Assembly (NCBI RefSeq): GCF_014137995.1
Contig: NZ_JACGWV010000001.1
Location: 186,001 to 250,000, forward strand
Source of the DNA: Promicromonospora sukumoe
GTDB taxonomy: Bacteria; Actinomycetota; Actinomycetes; Actinomycetales; Cellulomonadaceae
Length of the DNA: 64,000 bases
Direction: 5' to 3'
Shown here: one piece after another, positions 1 to 7,438 of the stretch
Position numbering within the stretch: position 1 is the first letter of the stretch
Layout of the letters: each line of letters opens with the position of its first letter
Notes under the pieces: generated by a model
What the model was told of the DNA's origin: nothing
What the model saw: only the letters and a program-made list of their open reading frames with translations
Databases searched by the model: none
Program-made: the position numbers and the translations under genes

Positions 1-168
1 CACACCGACTTCGAGCGTGGCTTCATCAAGGCCGAGGTCATCTCCTTCGACGACCTGGTCGAGACCGGGTCCGTGGCGGCGGCGAAGGCGGCGGGCAAGG
101 CCCGCATCGAGGGCAAGGACTACGTCATGCAGGACGGGGACGTGGTGGAGTTCAGGTTCAACGTCTGA
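1..168 (+). CDS. ychF: YchF-type GTPase, C-terminal fragment
   Basis: The window opens inside this gene; only the last 55 codons are present, ending in TGA. The residues match the C-terminal TGS-like domain of the universally conserved ribosome-associated ATPase/GTPase YchF (OLA1), with the typical [24 protein letters not shown] ending. The family binds the ribosome and hydrolyses ATP; its exact role is unsettled. The nucleotide-binding domain lies upstream of the window, so function is inferred from the tail alone. A hairpin follows 17 bases after the stop. Confidence 0.9.
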   Translation, partial: HTDFERGFIKAEVISFDDLVETGSVAAAKAAGKARIEGKDYVMQDGDVVEFRFNV

Positions 169-184
169 GCATCACCCCGGTTTG

Positions 185-206
185 GGTCTGGTCGCTTAAC
201 CAGACC
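185..206 (+). terminator. Stem-loop downstream of ychF
   Basis: GGTCTGGT (185-192) and ACCAGACC (199-206) are perfect 8-bp arms around a 6-nt loop. There is no T tract, as is usual for terminators in high-GC Actinobacteria. The rest of 169-390 holds a second small hairpin (CGTGTCG 293-299 with CGACACG 306-312) and no convincing gene. Confidence 0.45.
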
Positions 207-390
207 AAGTGCCGGTTGACCTGCGGTAACGCTCGTACTCCGGGTGGTAGTCAGCGGGGTGTCTGCCTGGCCCGGCTGGTGAGGCATCAGCACGTGTCGT
301 ACCGCCGACACGGCCCGCCACCCGTTGGGGTGGAGGCTGTGCCGGCGGATTGAGCCGTTCGGGAGCGGCCCCTCGGAGCCGGTGCCTCGC

Positions 391-1179
391 TCAGACGGTC
401 GGGACGGTGCCGCCGTCGATCACGTACTCGGCGCCCACGATCGCCGAGGCGCGGTCCGACACGAGGAACCCGACCAGGTCCGCGATCTCCTCGGTGTTCG
501 CGAACCGTCCCAGTGGGACTCCTCCGAGGGAGTCGTAGATCGTTTGCTTGGCTGCTTCGCGTGTGAGTCCGTTGCCCTCGGCGATCCGGTCCACGAACCG
601 TTCGTAGGCTTCCGTCTCGATGCCGCCGGGACTGATCGCGTTGACGCGGACGCCGCGCGGCGCGAGCTCGTTGGCAAGGCCCTTGCTGTACGTGCGCAGC
701 GCGGCCTTCGCCGCTGCGTACGGCAAGGATGCGTCGTACTGGGGCAGCTCGCGCTGGATCGAGGTGAAGTGGAGCACCACGCCCGACGCAGCCCGGATCA
801 TTGCCGGTAGAAGGGCCCGGTCCAGCCGTACCGCTCCGAGGAGGTTGAGGTTCAGCTCGGTGAGCCACTGGTCGTCGGTGATGACCGCGAATCCGCCGGA
901 CGGCGTCGATGCGCCTCCGACGACGTGCACCAGGATGTCGAGCGTGCCGACGTCCTTGGCGATACGAGCGGCCACGGCGTCGGTGCCCTCTGCCGTCAGG
1001 ATGTCGGCCTCGATGAACCGGTCCGGCCGCTCGTACCCGTCGGGCATCGTGCGCGCCGTGACGTACACGTCGGCGCCCATCGCTCGGAGTCTCTCGACGA
1101 CGGCCTTGCCCGAGCCCTTCGAGCCGCCGGTGACCAGTGCCCGGCGACCGTCGAGACGATCGCGATCTGGGATAGACAT
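391..1179 (-). CDS. SDR family NAD(P)-dependent oxidoreductase
   Basis: A 262-residue classical short-chain dehydrogenase/reductase, near the usual 250. The Rossmann cofactor motif TGGSKGSG is at residues 17-24; the catalytic set is N110 or N112, S140, Y154 and K158 (YAAAK), and the PGG loop is near 184. Family members reduce or oxidise alcohols and carbonyls with NAD(P)(H); the substrate cannot be told. The ATG start is chosen because GAAGGAGAGAG sits just before it. The next gene upstream on the same strand, a SnoaL-like protein, ends 33 bases away, so the two probably form one transcript, an arrangement often seen in small detoxification or secondary-metabolism units. Confidence 0.9.
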   Translation of the reverse strand: MSIPDRDRLDGRRALVTGGSKGSGKAVVERLRAMGADVYVTARTMPDGYERPDRFIEADILTAEGTDAVAARIAKDVGTLDILVHVVGGASTPSGGFAVITDDQWLTELNLNLLGAVRLDRALLPAMIRAASGVVLHFTSIQRELPQYDASLPYAAAKAALRTYSKGLANELAPRGVRVNAISPGGIETEAYERFVDRIAEGNGLTREAAKQTIYDSLGGVPLGRFANTEEIADLVGFLVSDRASAIVGAEYVIDGGTVPTV

Positions 1180-1212
1180 CTCTCTCCTTCGTAGATCGAG
1201 GTGGTTGTTCGG

Positions 1213-1575
1213 TCAGGCGGTGTGGTTGGCGATGACGAGTTCTGCGACCAGGGCGCCGCGCAGCGCGAACCGGTAGTCGAGCTCGGCGATGCCACCCGGG
1301 AAGGTGCCCTCGAGCCGCAGGGTGACCACCCAGTGGGTGTCGTCGACGCGGCGTGCGCCGATCTGCTCGGTCGTGTACTCGAACTCGGAGCCTGCGTCGC
1401 GCAGGAACGCGTGAACTACCTCTCGGCCGCGGAAGGTCTGGTCCTGGTCGACGATCACCGCGTCCTCGGTGAGGAACGACGAGGCGGTGTCGGCGTCGTA
1501 GGCGATGTGCGCGGTGAGGAAGTCGCGCACGGTGGCCGGGAGCAGGTCGGACGGGATCTCGGTGTGCTGTGTCAT
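1213..1575 (-). CDS. SnoaL-like / NTF2-fold protein
   Basis: A 120-residue protein with the size and pattern of the SnoaL-like (NTF2 cone-fold) family: an N-terminal helix around LTAHIAYDADTASSFL, a strand-rich middle, and a closing FALRGALVAELVIANHT segment. Members are small cyclases, isomerases or ligand-binding proteins, and many have no known substrate. It is divergent from the MerR regulator, with 78 bases between their starts, and lies directly upstream of the SDR gene, so the MerR protein plausibly controls both. No catalytic assignment is made. Confidence 0.75.
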   Translation of the reverse strand: MTQHTEIPSDLLPATVRDFLTAHIAYDADTASSFLTEDAVIVDQDQTFRGREVVHAFLRDAGSEFEYTTEQIGARRVDDTHWVVTLRLEGTFPGGIAELDYRFALRGALVAELVIANHTA

Positions 1576-1616
1576 GAGCCCACCGTGTGGCGTCCCGGCG
1601 CGGGAGGGTCAAGCGG

Positions 1617-1647
1617 TGGACTCTCCCCCAGGGGGAGCGTTCAGAAT
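1617..1647 (+). promoter_or_regulatory. MerR-type autoregulated promoter with operator in the spacer
   Basis: TGGACT (1617-1622) and CAGAAT (1642-1647) are separated by exactly 19 bases, the overlong spacer typical of MerR-activated promoters. The spacer carries a perfect inverted repeat, CTCCCCC-A-GGGGGAG (1623-1637). The GTG start of the regulator at 1654 falls at the predicted +1, so the message would be leaderless. The link to the adjacent MerR protein is inference from position and architecture. Confidence 0.75.
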
Positions 1648-1653
1648 GAGCGG

Positions 1654-2448
1654 GTGCTGACCATCGGGGAGTTCTCGCGGCTGACCCACCTGAGCGTGCG
1701 GACCCTGCGTCGCTATCACGACGCAGCCCTGCTGGAACCGGCCGTGGTGGACGAGACCACCGGTTACCGCTACTACAGCGTCGAGCAGATCCCGACCGCG
1801 CAGGTTATCCACCGGCTGCGCGAGCTCGACGTACCGCTGAGCGACGTGCAGCGGATCCTGCGGACCCCCGACCCGAGTGTCCGGGCGGCCTTGGTGGCGG
1901 ACCACCTGCAACGCCTCGAGGACGTCCTTGACCGCACGCGGGCCGCGGTCGTGTCGCTACGGCGCCTGCTCCGGCCCGACCCGGCACCGATCGACGTCCA
2001 GCTGCGCGCGGAGCCCGCCCGGACGGTCGCAGCCGTGGAGGCCGTCGTCGGACATCGTGAGGTCGAGTCCTGGTACGCGGGCGCGATGGCCGAGCTGGAG
2101 GCGGCCGTCGGTCCCGCCGTGACCGGGCCGCCGGGCGGCACCTATGACAACGCCCTGTTCGAGCAGGAACGAGGTCACTCGATCGTCTACCTGCCGACCG
2201 CCGCGCCACCCCGCACAGGACGCGTACACCCCGTGATCCTGCCGGCCGCGGAACTGGCCGTCACCATCCACGTCGGCGAGCACGACGGCATCGAGGTCAC
2301 GTACGGGCAACTAGGGACCTGGGTGGTGGAGAACGCGATGTCGGTGGCCGGGCCGGTACGCGAGGTCTACGTCGTCGGCCCTCGTGACACGAGCGATCCC
2401 GCTCGGTGGCGTACCGAGATCGGCTGGCCCGTGTTTCGTGTCACCTGA
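1654..2448 (+). CDS. MerR family transcriptional regulator with GyrI-like effector domain
   Basis: A 264-residue regulator. Residues 1-70 form the MerR winged helix-turn-helix (TIGEFSRLTHLSVRTLRRYHD, then GYRYYSVEQ), residues 75-110 the dimerisation coiled coil, and about 115-264 a GyrI-like/SOUL-type effector domain, as in BmrR-like multidrug sensors. The open frame extends far upstream, but GTG 1654 is chosen because homologous MerR proteins begin at this L-T-I-G-E-F stretch and the promoter places +1 there. It probably binds a small hydrophobic ligand and untwists the 19-bp-spacer promoter in front of itself, perhaps also acting on the divergent SnoaL-SDR pair. Confidence 0.87.
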   Translation: MLTIGEFSRLTHLSVRTLRRYHDAALLEPAVVDETTGYRYYSVEQIPTAQVIHRLRELDVPLSDVQRILRTPDPSVRAALVADHLQRLEDVLDRTRAAVVSLRRLLRPDPAPIDVQLRAEPARTVAAVEAVVGHREVESWYAGAMAELEAAVGPAVTGPPGGTYDNALFEQERGHSIVYLPTAAPPRTGRVHPVILPAAELAVTIHVGEHDGIEVTYGQLGTWVVENAMSVAGPVREVYVVGPRDTSDPARWRTEIGWPVFRVT

Positions 2449-2481
2449 GGTGGGCAGCGCGAAGCGGGATCACCCGCTCCC

Positions 2482-2487
2482 TAGACT
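2482..2487 (+). promoter_or_regulatory. -10 element of a leaderless promoter (TAGACT)
   Basis: TAGACT ends 7 bases before the ATG at 2495, so transcription would start at or next to the start codon. No Shine-Dalgarno sequence precedes the gene. Confidence 0.55.
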
Positions 2488-2494
2488 GACCGCC

Positions 2495-3118
2495 ATGACG
2501 CGACCGTCCCAGATCCAGGTGCGGGAGCACGCCGCGCTCGTCGACGACCTGCGCACGCTCACGCCCGAGCAGTGGCGCACGACGTCGCTGTGCGGTGACT
2601 GGGACGTCGAGGACGTCGTCGCGCACCTGGGCGCCGCCTCGGGGCTGACCTTCTGGGGCTGGCTGCGCAGCATCGCGGGCGCCCGGTTCGACGCCGACCT
2701 GCACAACCAGCGCCGCCTGGAGGAGTTCCGGGGTGACGCATACCCGGAGACCCTGGAGCGCTACGCCGCCGCAGGGCCGATCGCGCTTCCTCGCAAGGAG
2801 AGCGTGGCCGGGCTCGGCGAGCTGATCGTGCACTCGGAGGACATCCGCCGGCCCCTGGGTCTGAAGCACCAGCCAGACGCCGAGGGCCTGCTCCTGGTCG
2901 CCACATTCTTCGCGTCCAAGGACTTCGCGGTGAACAGCAGGTCACTGGTCAAGGGGCTCCGGCTGACGGCCACCGACGCGGAGTTCCGGACGGGCGACGG
3001 TCCCGTGGCCAACGGTCCGCTGCTCTCGCTGGTCATGGCGATGGCCGGACGGCGCGCGGCGCTGCAGGACCTGGACGGCGACGGCGTGTCCGTGCTGAGC
3101 GAGCGACTCGCGGTATAA
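2495..3118 (+). CDS. TIGR03083/MDMPI-N fold protein, single domain
   Basis: A 207-residue protein of the maleylpyruvate isomerase N-terminal (DinB-like four-helix) fold. The signature CGDWDVEDVVAHLGA (about residues 34-48) and GELIVHSEDIRRPLG (about 110-124) supply the histidines and acid expected to bind metal. In Actinobacteria this family includes mycothiol-dependent isomerases and transferases, but most members, including this one, have no known substrate. The start at 2495 rather than the upstream frame opening is supported by the leaderless -10. A second, longer member is encoded at 4547-5392 on the other strand. Confidence 0.78.
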   Translation: MTRPSQIQVREHAALVDDLRTLTPEQWRTTSLCGDWDVEDVVAHLGAASGLTFWGWLRSIAGARFDADLHNQRRLEEFRGDAYPETLERYAAAGPIALPRKESVAGLGELIVHSEDIRRPLGLKHQPDAEGLLLVATFFASKDFAVNSRSLVKGLRLTATDAEFRTGDGPVANGPLLSLVMAMAGRRAALQDLDGDGVSVLSERLAV

Positions 3119-3155
3119 CTGCCCGGTCAGCGAACGACGACCGAGAGAGAGTTCC

Positions 3156-3533
3156 GTGGGTACCTGGGGTCCGGGCAACTTCGACGACGACGCAGCCGCC
3201 GACCACCTGGCGCGCCTCACCGACCAGCTCGCCACCGAGGTCGCCGAGGCCATGGCCGGCGACCCGGTCGGGGTGGAGCCCGACGAGTACTGGGGCGTGG
3301 CCGTCCCGGCGAACCTCGAGCTCCTGGCGGTGCTCGCCCGGCTGGACTATGTCGGCGTCCTGCTGCCGGAGGTCGCGACGATCGAGGCGTGGAAGGCGAA
3401 GTTCCTGGAGATCTGGGACGGCTCGATCGACGGGCTCGAACCCTCCCCGGCGTTCAAGGAGGCCCGGCGCGCCGTCCTGGTCCGCACGTTCGAAGACCTC
3501 ATCGAGCTCAGGAAGACAGCGGACGCCGGCTGA
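3156..3533 (+). CDS. DUF4259 domain-containing protein
   Basis: A 125-residue protein whose N-terminus (GTWGPGNFDDDAAADHL) is the hallmark of DUF4259, a small conserved family of unknown function. It is acidic, without signal peptide or membrane segment, and so presumably cytoplasmic. The GTG start is supported by a purine-rich GAGAGAGA stretch 5 bases upstream. It follows the MDMPI-fold gene by 37 bases on the same strand, so the two may be cotranscribed. No function is assigned. Confidence 0.75.
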   Translation: MGTWGPGNFDDDAAADHLARLTDQLATEVAEAMAGDPVGVEPDEYWGVAVPANLELLAVLARLDYVGVLLPEVATIEAWKAKFLEIWDGSIDGLEPSPAFKEARRAVLVRTFEDLIELRKTADAG

Positions 3534-3585
3534 GTTCCTGCGCTCGCGCTTCTTCTTCATCCTGTCCGGCGCGCCGGCCCTGCCC

Positions 3586-3591
3586 TACTGT
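3586..3591 (+). promoter_or_regulatory. -10 element of a leaderless promoter (TACTGT)
   Basis: TACTGT ends 8 bases before the GTG at 3600. No ribosome binding site is visible upstream of that start. Confidence 0.4.
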
Positions 3592-3599
3592 CGGGGGTC

Positions 3600-3995
3600 G
3601 TGATCCCTGACGCGATCGACTCCCGCCTCGCCAACGCCCTCTTCGATGTCCGGGCGGCCGGGGTGGGCCGGGTCGTCGAGCCCGCGCTCGCCCCGCTTCG
3701 AGCCATGTACCGAGGACTCTGGGTCGGCGGGCGCGTGACGCTGACGCCCACCGAGTATCACTTCCATGCGAACGGCATGAACCGTTCGGTTCACGAGGGT
3801 CCTGTCGACTTCGTCATCCCACTGGTGGACGTCGACGAGGTCACCACCAGGTTCGGCGTCGGCACCAGCCTCGTCGTCGTACATGCCGGCGGCCACGAGT
3901 TCACGGTCCGCTGCTACGGATCACGAAAGTTCGCCGAGCGCATCCGTGTCGCCGTCGCTGCCGCGCGGGGAGAGGCACCCGCTCCACAGGTGTGA
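3600..3995 (+). CDS. Hypothetical protein with GRAM/PH-like pattern
   Basis: A 131-residue soluble protein. The middle alternates short strands (YRGLWVGGRVTLTPTEYHFHAN, VDFVIPLVDVDEVTTRFG, TSLVVVHAGGHEFTVRCYGSR) and ends in an amphipathic helix (KFAERIRVAVAAA). This layout resembles GRAM/PH-superfold proteins that bind lipids or peptides, but that is pattern recognition only. Its 65-base upstream gap carries a leaderless-type -10. The neighbour downstream is a flavoprotein 19 bases away with its own -10, so the two are not clearly one operon. Function unknown. Confidence 0.6.
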   Translation: MIPDAIDSRLANALFDVRAAGVGRVVEPALAPLRAMYRGLWVGGRVTLTPTEYHFHANGMNRSVHEGPVDFVIPLVDVDEVTTRFGVGTSLVVVHAGGHEFTVRCYGSRKFAERIRVAVAAARGEAPAPQV

Positions 3996-4000
3996 CCGTC

Positions 4001-4006
4001 TAGCCT
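4001..4006 (+). promoter_or_regulatory. -10 element of a leaderless promoter (TAGCCT)
   Basis: TAGCCT ends 8 bases before the ATG at 4015, giving a predicted +1 at or beside the start codon. Confidence 0.5.
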
Positions 4007-4014
4007 CGGGACCC

Positions 4015-4545
4015 ATGACCCTGGGTGTGCTCTACGTCGTCGTGACCGGTGCCGGAGCGACCCGGCAGGTGCCGACCCAGCTCCTGCCGCGGGCCGTCGA
4101 GCGGGGCTGGGACGTGCACGTGCTCGCCACCGAGCAGGCGGCGCGCACCTTTCCCGAGGCGATGCGACAGATCGCGGACGTCCTGGGCCGGCCGGTGCGG
4201 ACCGGCTTCCACACCACGGTCGGGTACTCGCTGCCTGACCCGGACGCCGTGGTCGTGGCCCCGGCGTCGTACAACACGATCACCAAGTGGGCGCTCGGGA
4301 TCGCTGACACCTACGTGCTGACCCGCCTGGTCGAACAGGTCGGCCGTGGTATCCCGATCGTCGCCGCGCCCTGCACCAGCACGCGGTTCGCCGGGCATCC
4401 GACCTACCCGGGCAGCCTGGCCACGCTCAAGGAGTGGGGCGTGGACGTCGTCATCGGCCCGGGCGAGCCGCACGAGCCCGGGGACGACGCCGCGGACTTT
4501 CCGTGGGACGCGATCCTGGACGCGGTGACGCCCGACGGCGCCTAG
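4015..4545 (+). CDS. Flavoprotein (PPC decarboxylase/HFCD superfamily)
   Basis: A 176-residue protein of the flavoprotein fold shared by phosphopantothenoylcysteine decarboxylase, EpiD and UbiX. It starts with a Rossmann-like strand (LGVLYVVVTGAGAT), has the PDAVVVAPASYNTITKWALGIAD stretch typical of the FMN site, and a VAAPCTS strand later. Its N-terminal half aligns with the CoaC type, but there is no fused CoaB domain, and the true coaBC of this organism is probably elsewhere. It likely binds FMN; substrate unknown. It converges on the next gene with only one base between stop codons. Confidence 0.78.
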   Translation: MTLGVLYVVVTGAGATRQVPTQLLPRAVERGWDVHVLATEQAARTFPEAMRQIADVLGRPVRTGFHTTVGYSLPDPDAVVVAPASYNTITKWALGIADTYVLTRLVEQVGRGIPIVAAPCTSTRFAGHPTYPGSLATLKEWGVDVVIGPGEPHEPGDDAADFPWDAILDAVTPDGA

Positions 4546-4546
4546 C

Positions 4547-5392
4547 TCAGTCGGCGATGTGCGCCGTGTTGTCCAGCCAGTGCCGCACGAGCTCGGCGTC
4601 CCCCTCGACGCCGACACCACCCAAGCTGGCACCGCCCAAGCCGGCACCGGCGCCGCCCGCACCCAGCGGCACCCGCCGCGTCAGCGTGAGCAGCAGCGTC
4701 CCCGCCGGACCCGTCACCGTGACGTCGGCCGGCCGGTTCCCGCGCTCCCACGTCGCGCCGTCGGGCCGCCGCTCGACGAACCACGCGCCGTTGCCGTCCC
4801 TGGTGTCGGTGGCCAGCCACCGGAGGGTCTGCCCGGTGCCCTGGATGGCCTGGGCGGACTCGGGCCGCAGCATCGCCCAGGTGGGGGAGGTGAGCATCGC
4901 GAGGTGGTGGCTGATCAGCTCGGCCGCGACACCGGCGTCGATCTGGGGCAGGTCCGTGGCGCCCTGCGCATGAGCCGCGCCCGCGCCGTCGAAGCCGTGC
5001 ACGACCGCCTCGTTGAGCACGTTGATCAGCCAGAACCTCGCCCCGGACCGGTCGTCGCCCGCGGCGTTGAAGATCTCGGCGTCGAGCGCCTCGTCGGAGA
5101 ACGCGCTCGCGACCCGCACCGCGGACTGCGCCAGCCACTCCGGCCACTTGTCGGGGTCGCCGGGCAGGTCGGGCACCTCCGTGGGCATGTCGGCCGGGTC
5201 CGTGACGCGCCGCTCGATGATCTCCGCGGTCCAGTGCTGCGTCTGGCCCACGTGCGCGACCAGGTCGGTGACGGTCCACTCCGGGGCGGTCGGCACGGCG
5301 GCGTCGGGCCCTGCCGCGGCGGCCGAGTCCGCCAGGCGCCCGGTGTGCTCGACGATCGCCCGGCGGGCACGTTCTGGGTTCAGCTCGGTCAT
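4547..5392 (-). CDS. Maleylpyruvate isomerase family, mycothiol-dependent enzyme-like
   Basis: A 281-residue protein with the two-domain architecture of TIGR03083 proteins: MDMPI N-terminal four-helix domain (about 5-165, with PEWTVTDLVAHVGQTQHW and NEAVVHGFDGAGAAH) and a C-terminal sterol-carrier-like domain (about 175-281). The N-domain histidines are placed as in metal-binding members. Mycothiol is the expected thiol cofactor in this phylum; the substrate is unknown. Odd: a glycine-alanine-leucine insert near residues 243-264 (GAGGAGAGLGGASLGG) made of short DNA repeats interrupts the C-terminal domain just before its last helix. Confidence 0.8.
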   Translation of the reverse strand: MTELNPERARRAIVEHTGRLADSAAAAGPDAAVPTAPEWTVTDLVAHVGQTQHWTAEIIERRVTDPADMPTEVPDLPGDPDKWPEWLAQSAVRVASAFSDEALDAEIFNAAGDDRSGARFWLINVLNEAVVHGFDGAGAAHAQGATDLPQIDAGVAAELISHHLAMLTSPTWAMLRPESAQAIQGTGQTLRWLATDTRDGNGAWFVERRPDGATWERGNRPADVTVTGPAGTLLLTLTRRVPLGAGGAGAGLGGASLGGVGVEGDAELVRHWLDNTAHIAD

Positions 5393-5470
5393 CGCACTGT
5401 CCGTTCTTCTCGGCGGTCGTGCAGTGACTGACGGGCAACGGCGCCCGAATTCATCGGCACGGGTGGTCCG

Positions 5471-5926
5471 TCACGCCTCCACGCTGACCTCCGCCACGGC
5501 GTCCTTCGCGTCGAACCGCACCGCCGGCCAGTATCCGTCCAGGAAGTGCTTGCCGCACGAGTCGTCGAGGTGCAGCACGACGTCGCCCTCCGGGAGCACC
5601 TCGACCGTCTGGAGCACGAGGTCGTCGGCGGCCTCGGCGAGGTCGTCCGCCGTCGGCTCACCGGTGGTGAACTCCGCGACGACCGCGTCGGTCGCACGCC
5701 GGTGCCAGCCGGCCCGGTCCGCGAAGAACGCCGCGACGCGGGGCAGCAGGGCGGCGGCCGCATCGGGGTCGGTCGCCCGGAGCATGAGCTCGGGGTCGCC
5801 GTCCGCGACGTCGGCCGCAGAGGTGTCGTACCAGTCGTGAATCAGGGTCTCGCCGCTGGTCAGCGTGGTTGTGGCACGGGTGAGCTCGCCCCAGGCGGAG
5901 GGGACGGCGGTGGCGTCGTCGGGCAT
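5471..5926 (-). CDS. Conserved hypothetical protein, acidic
   Basis: A 151-residue, strongly acidic protein with no signal peptide or membrane segment. The N-terminal half has short strands (TTTLTSGETLIHDWYDTSA); the middle is an alanine/aspartate-rich helix region; the C-terminus has a conserved-looking LHLDDSCGKHFLDGYWPAVRFD stretch with a lone cysteine and histidine. I do not recognise the family. On the minus strand its ATG follows TAGCAT by 6 bases, suggesting a leaderless transcript. It is divergent from the thiamine riboswitch region. Confidence 0.6.
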   Translation of the reverse strand: MPDDATAVPSAWGELTRATTTLTSGETLIHDWYDTSAADVADGDPELMLRATDPDAAAALLPRVAAFFADRAGWHRRATDAVVAEFTTGEPTADDLAEAADDLVLQTVEVLPEGDVVLHLDDSCGKHFLDGYWPAVRFDAKDAVAEVSVEA

Positions 5927-5932
5927 GCGCCG

Positions 5933-5938
5933 ATGCTA
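5933..5938 (-). promoter_or_regulatory. -10 element of a leaderless promoter (TAGCAT, minus strand)
   Basis: Read on the minus strand, TAGCAT is followed by 6 bases and the ATG at 5926. Confidence 0.5.
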
Positions 5939-5989
5939 GCGAGCGGACGCCTGGCGGCCGTGCGCGCCCCTGCTGTTACGGTGAGCGCA

Positions 5990-6078
5990 GTGCACGGGAG
6001 TCCGGTATGCCGGGCTGAGAGGGAGTACTCAACTCCGACCGTAGAACCTGATCCGGATCATGCCGGCGCAGGAAGCGA
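5990..6078 (+). ncRNA. TPP (THI-element) riboswitch
   Basis: The core motifs of the thiamine pyrophosphate aptamer are present in order: GGGAGTCCGG (5996-6005), GGGCTGAGAGGG (6012-6023), then ACCGTAGAACCTGATC (6038-6053) and CGGATCATGCCGGCGCAGG (6054-6072). CTGAGA and the ACCTGATCCGG/ATGCCGGCGCAGG pair are the most diagnostic parts. It precedes ykoF, so thiamine pyrophosphate should switch off synthesis of the thiamine/HMP transporter. A hairpin at 6082-6110 and a GGGAG ribosome site at 6139-6143 make translational or terminator control both possible. Confidence 0.93.
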
Positions 6079-6081
6079 CTC

Positions 6082-6110
6082 AGGACGTGGGGCCGTCAGG
6101 CGCCCGTCCT
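6082..6110 (+). promoter_or_regulatory. Candidate expression-platform hairpin of the TPP riboswitch
   Basis: AGGACG (6082-6087) pairs with CGTCCT (6105-6110), and inner GGCC-type pairing extends the stem with two mismatches. It lies between the aptamer and the ykoF start. No T tract follows, so Rho-dependent or translational control is as likely as intrinsic termination. Confidence 0.45.
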
Positions 6111-6149
6111 CCTGTGCCGACGGAGATCCGACGGACAGGGAGCACCCCG

Positions 6150-6815
6150 ATGGCAGACCTTGCCACCACCGAAGCCACCACCGACCAGACAGCCGAGCTG
6201 CGCGGCGACCCGATGCGCTTCGGCGTCGGCGCCCGGATCACCGCGGCGGTGATGTCGGACGACTACGTGGACGTGATCCTGGGCGCCCTGCGCGACGCCG
6301 ACACCACCGGCCTCGTGGTCGAGACCGGCGACGTGAGCACCTACGTGGGCGGCGCCGAGGCCGACCTGCTGCGGTACGTGACCGACCTGACCGCCGGGAT
6401 CGCGGCGTCGGGCAAGCACGCCGCGATCACCGTGCACCTGTCGCGCGGCTGCCCCGGCGAGGTGGTCTGCGAGCTGCCCGGCGGCGCGGGACCGCGCGTC
6501 ACCGAGGTGCCGCAGGGCCGCGACACCGGCCGCTTCGTCACGGCGGAGTGGGCCCTGTACCCCCTGGCCGACGACGTCCGCGCCGACGTGACCCCCGACC
6601 ACATGCGTGACATCTACGCCGCGATCGACCTGGCCAAGGAGAACGGGACGTTCCACGGCTCGCAGCACTTCGTCACCCGTCTGGAGGGCGACGCCGGCCG
6701 CGTGCTCGCCAGCGCCTTCGCCGGCTGGGTCCTCGCGGGCCGCACGGTGCAGCACGTCACCAGCCACCTCACCCTCTCGGTGAACAGCCCGAGCCACGCG
6801 GGCGGCACCCGATGA
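6150..6815 (+). CDS. ykoF: YkoF-family thiamine/HMP-binding protein
   Basis: A 221-residue soluble protein matching YkoF: two tandem ferredoxin-like (ACT-like) halves, about 24-110 (FGVGARITAAVMSDDYVDVILGAL, then VETGDVSTYVGG) and 125-210 (FVTAEWALYPLADD). In Bacillus YkoF binds thiamine or its pyrimidine moiety and is encoded with ykoEDC. The start ATG at 6150 follows GGGAG by 6 bases; the reading frame extends back into the riboswitch and is not used. Its stop overlaps ykoE by 4 bases, so the four genes form one operon under TPP control. Confidence 0.9.
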   Translation: MADLATTEATTDQTAELRGDPMRFGVGARITAAVMSDDYVDVILGALRDADTTGLVVETGDVSTYVGGAEADLLRYVTDLTAGIAASGKHAAITVHLSRGCPGEVVCELPGGAGPRVTEVPQGRDTGRFVTAEWALYPLADDVRADVTPDHMRDIYAAIDLAKENGTFHGSQHFVTRLEGDAGRVLASAFAGWVLAGRTVQHVTSHLTLSVNSPSHAGGTR

Positions 6816-7438
6816 GCGAGACGACGGAGCGCCGCCCGTCGCGGCTGCCGCTGCGCGACATCGTGCTCATGGTGATGCTCGGCGTCGTCTTCGGGTTCCT
6901 GTACTGGGCGCTCGTGCAGGCGTGGAACGGCCTCGCCGTCGCGATGGGACCGGCCGGTGACCTGGCGCAGCACGTGCTGCTGGGTGGCTGGCTCCTCGTG
7001 GCGCCGATCGCGATCGCGATCATCCGCAAGCCCTTCGTCGGCATCATCGCCGAGGTGATCGCCTCGGTCGTCGAGGTCGTCTTCCTGGGCTCGCCGGTCG
7101 GGCCGCTCCTGCTGGTCGCCGCCGCGATCCAGGGCGCGGGCAGCGAGCTCCCGTTCGCGCTCACCCGTTACCGCCAGTTCGGGTGGGGGGTCTACGCGCT
7201 CTCGGGCCTGCTCGGCGCGGGCCTGGTCTTCGTGTGGTCGGCATTCCGGTTCGGCTGGTTCGGGCAGGACATCCTCGCGCTGCGACTCGGCATGCAGCTC
7301 GTCTCCGGAATCCTGCTCGGCGGGCTGCTCGCCAAGGTGATCGTCGACCGCCTCTACGGCACCGGCGTGCTCGACGAGTTCGCCATCGGCCGGGCGGGGG
7401 CCGCCGACCGTGGACCCGTGGTGCGCCGTGAGCGCTGA
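6812..7438 (+). CDS. ykoE: ECF transporter substrate-capture subunit YkoE (thiamine/HMP)
   Basis: A 208-residue membrane protein with about five hydrophobic segments (DIVLMVMLGVVFGFLYWAL; HVLLGGWLLVAPIAIAII; IAEVIASVVEVVFLG; GVYALSGLLGAGLVFVW; LGMQLVSGILLGGLLAKVI), matching the S component YkoE. It captures thiamine or hydroxymethylpyrimidine and hands it to the energising module made of YkoD and YkoC. It overlaps ykoF by 4 bases and ykoD by about 11, indicating tight cotranslation. Substrate is inferred from the riboswitch and gene order, which mirrors Bacillus ykoFEDC. Confidence 0.92.
   Translation: MSETTERRPSRLPLRDIVLMVMLGVVFGFLYWALVQAWNGLAVAMGPAGDLAQHVLLGGWLLVAPIAIAIIRKPFVGIIAEVIASVVEVVFLGSPVGPLLLVAAAIQGAGSELPFALTRYRQFGWGVYALSGLLGAGLVFVWSAFRFGWFGQDILALRLGMQLVSGILLGGLLAKVIVDRLYGTGVLDEFAIGRAGAADRGPVVRRER

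Noticed and set aside
169..390. Possible small RNA or tRNA between ychF and the SDR gene
   Set aside because: No cloverleaf or anticodon stem; only two short hairpins without further support.
287..1612. Long minus-strand frame of 441 codons over the SDR and SnoaL-like genes
   Set aside because: Arg/Pro/Gly-rich composition typical of antisense frames in high-GC DNA, and it lies over two recognisable genes in another frame.
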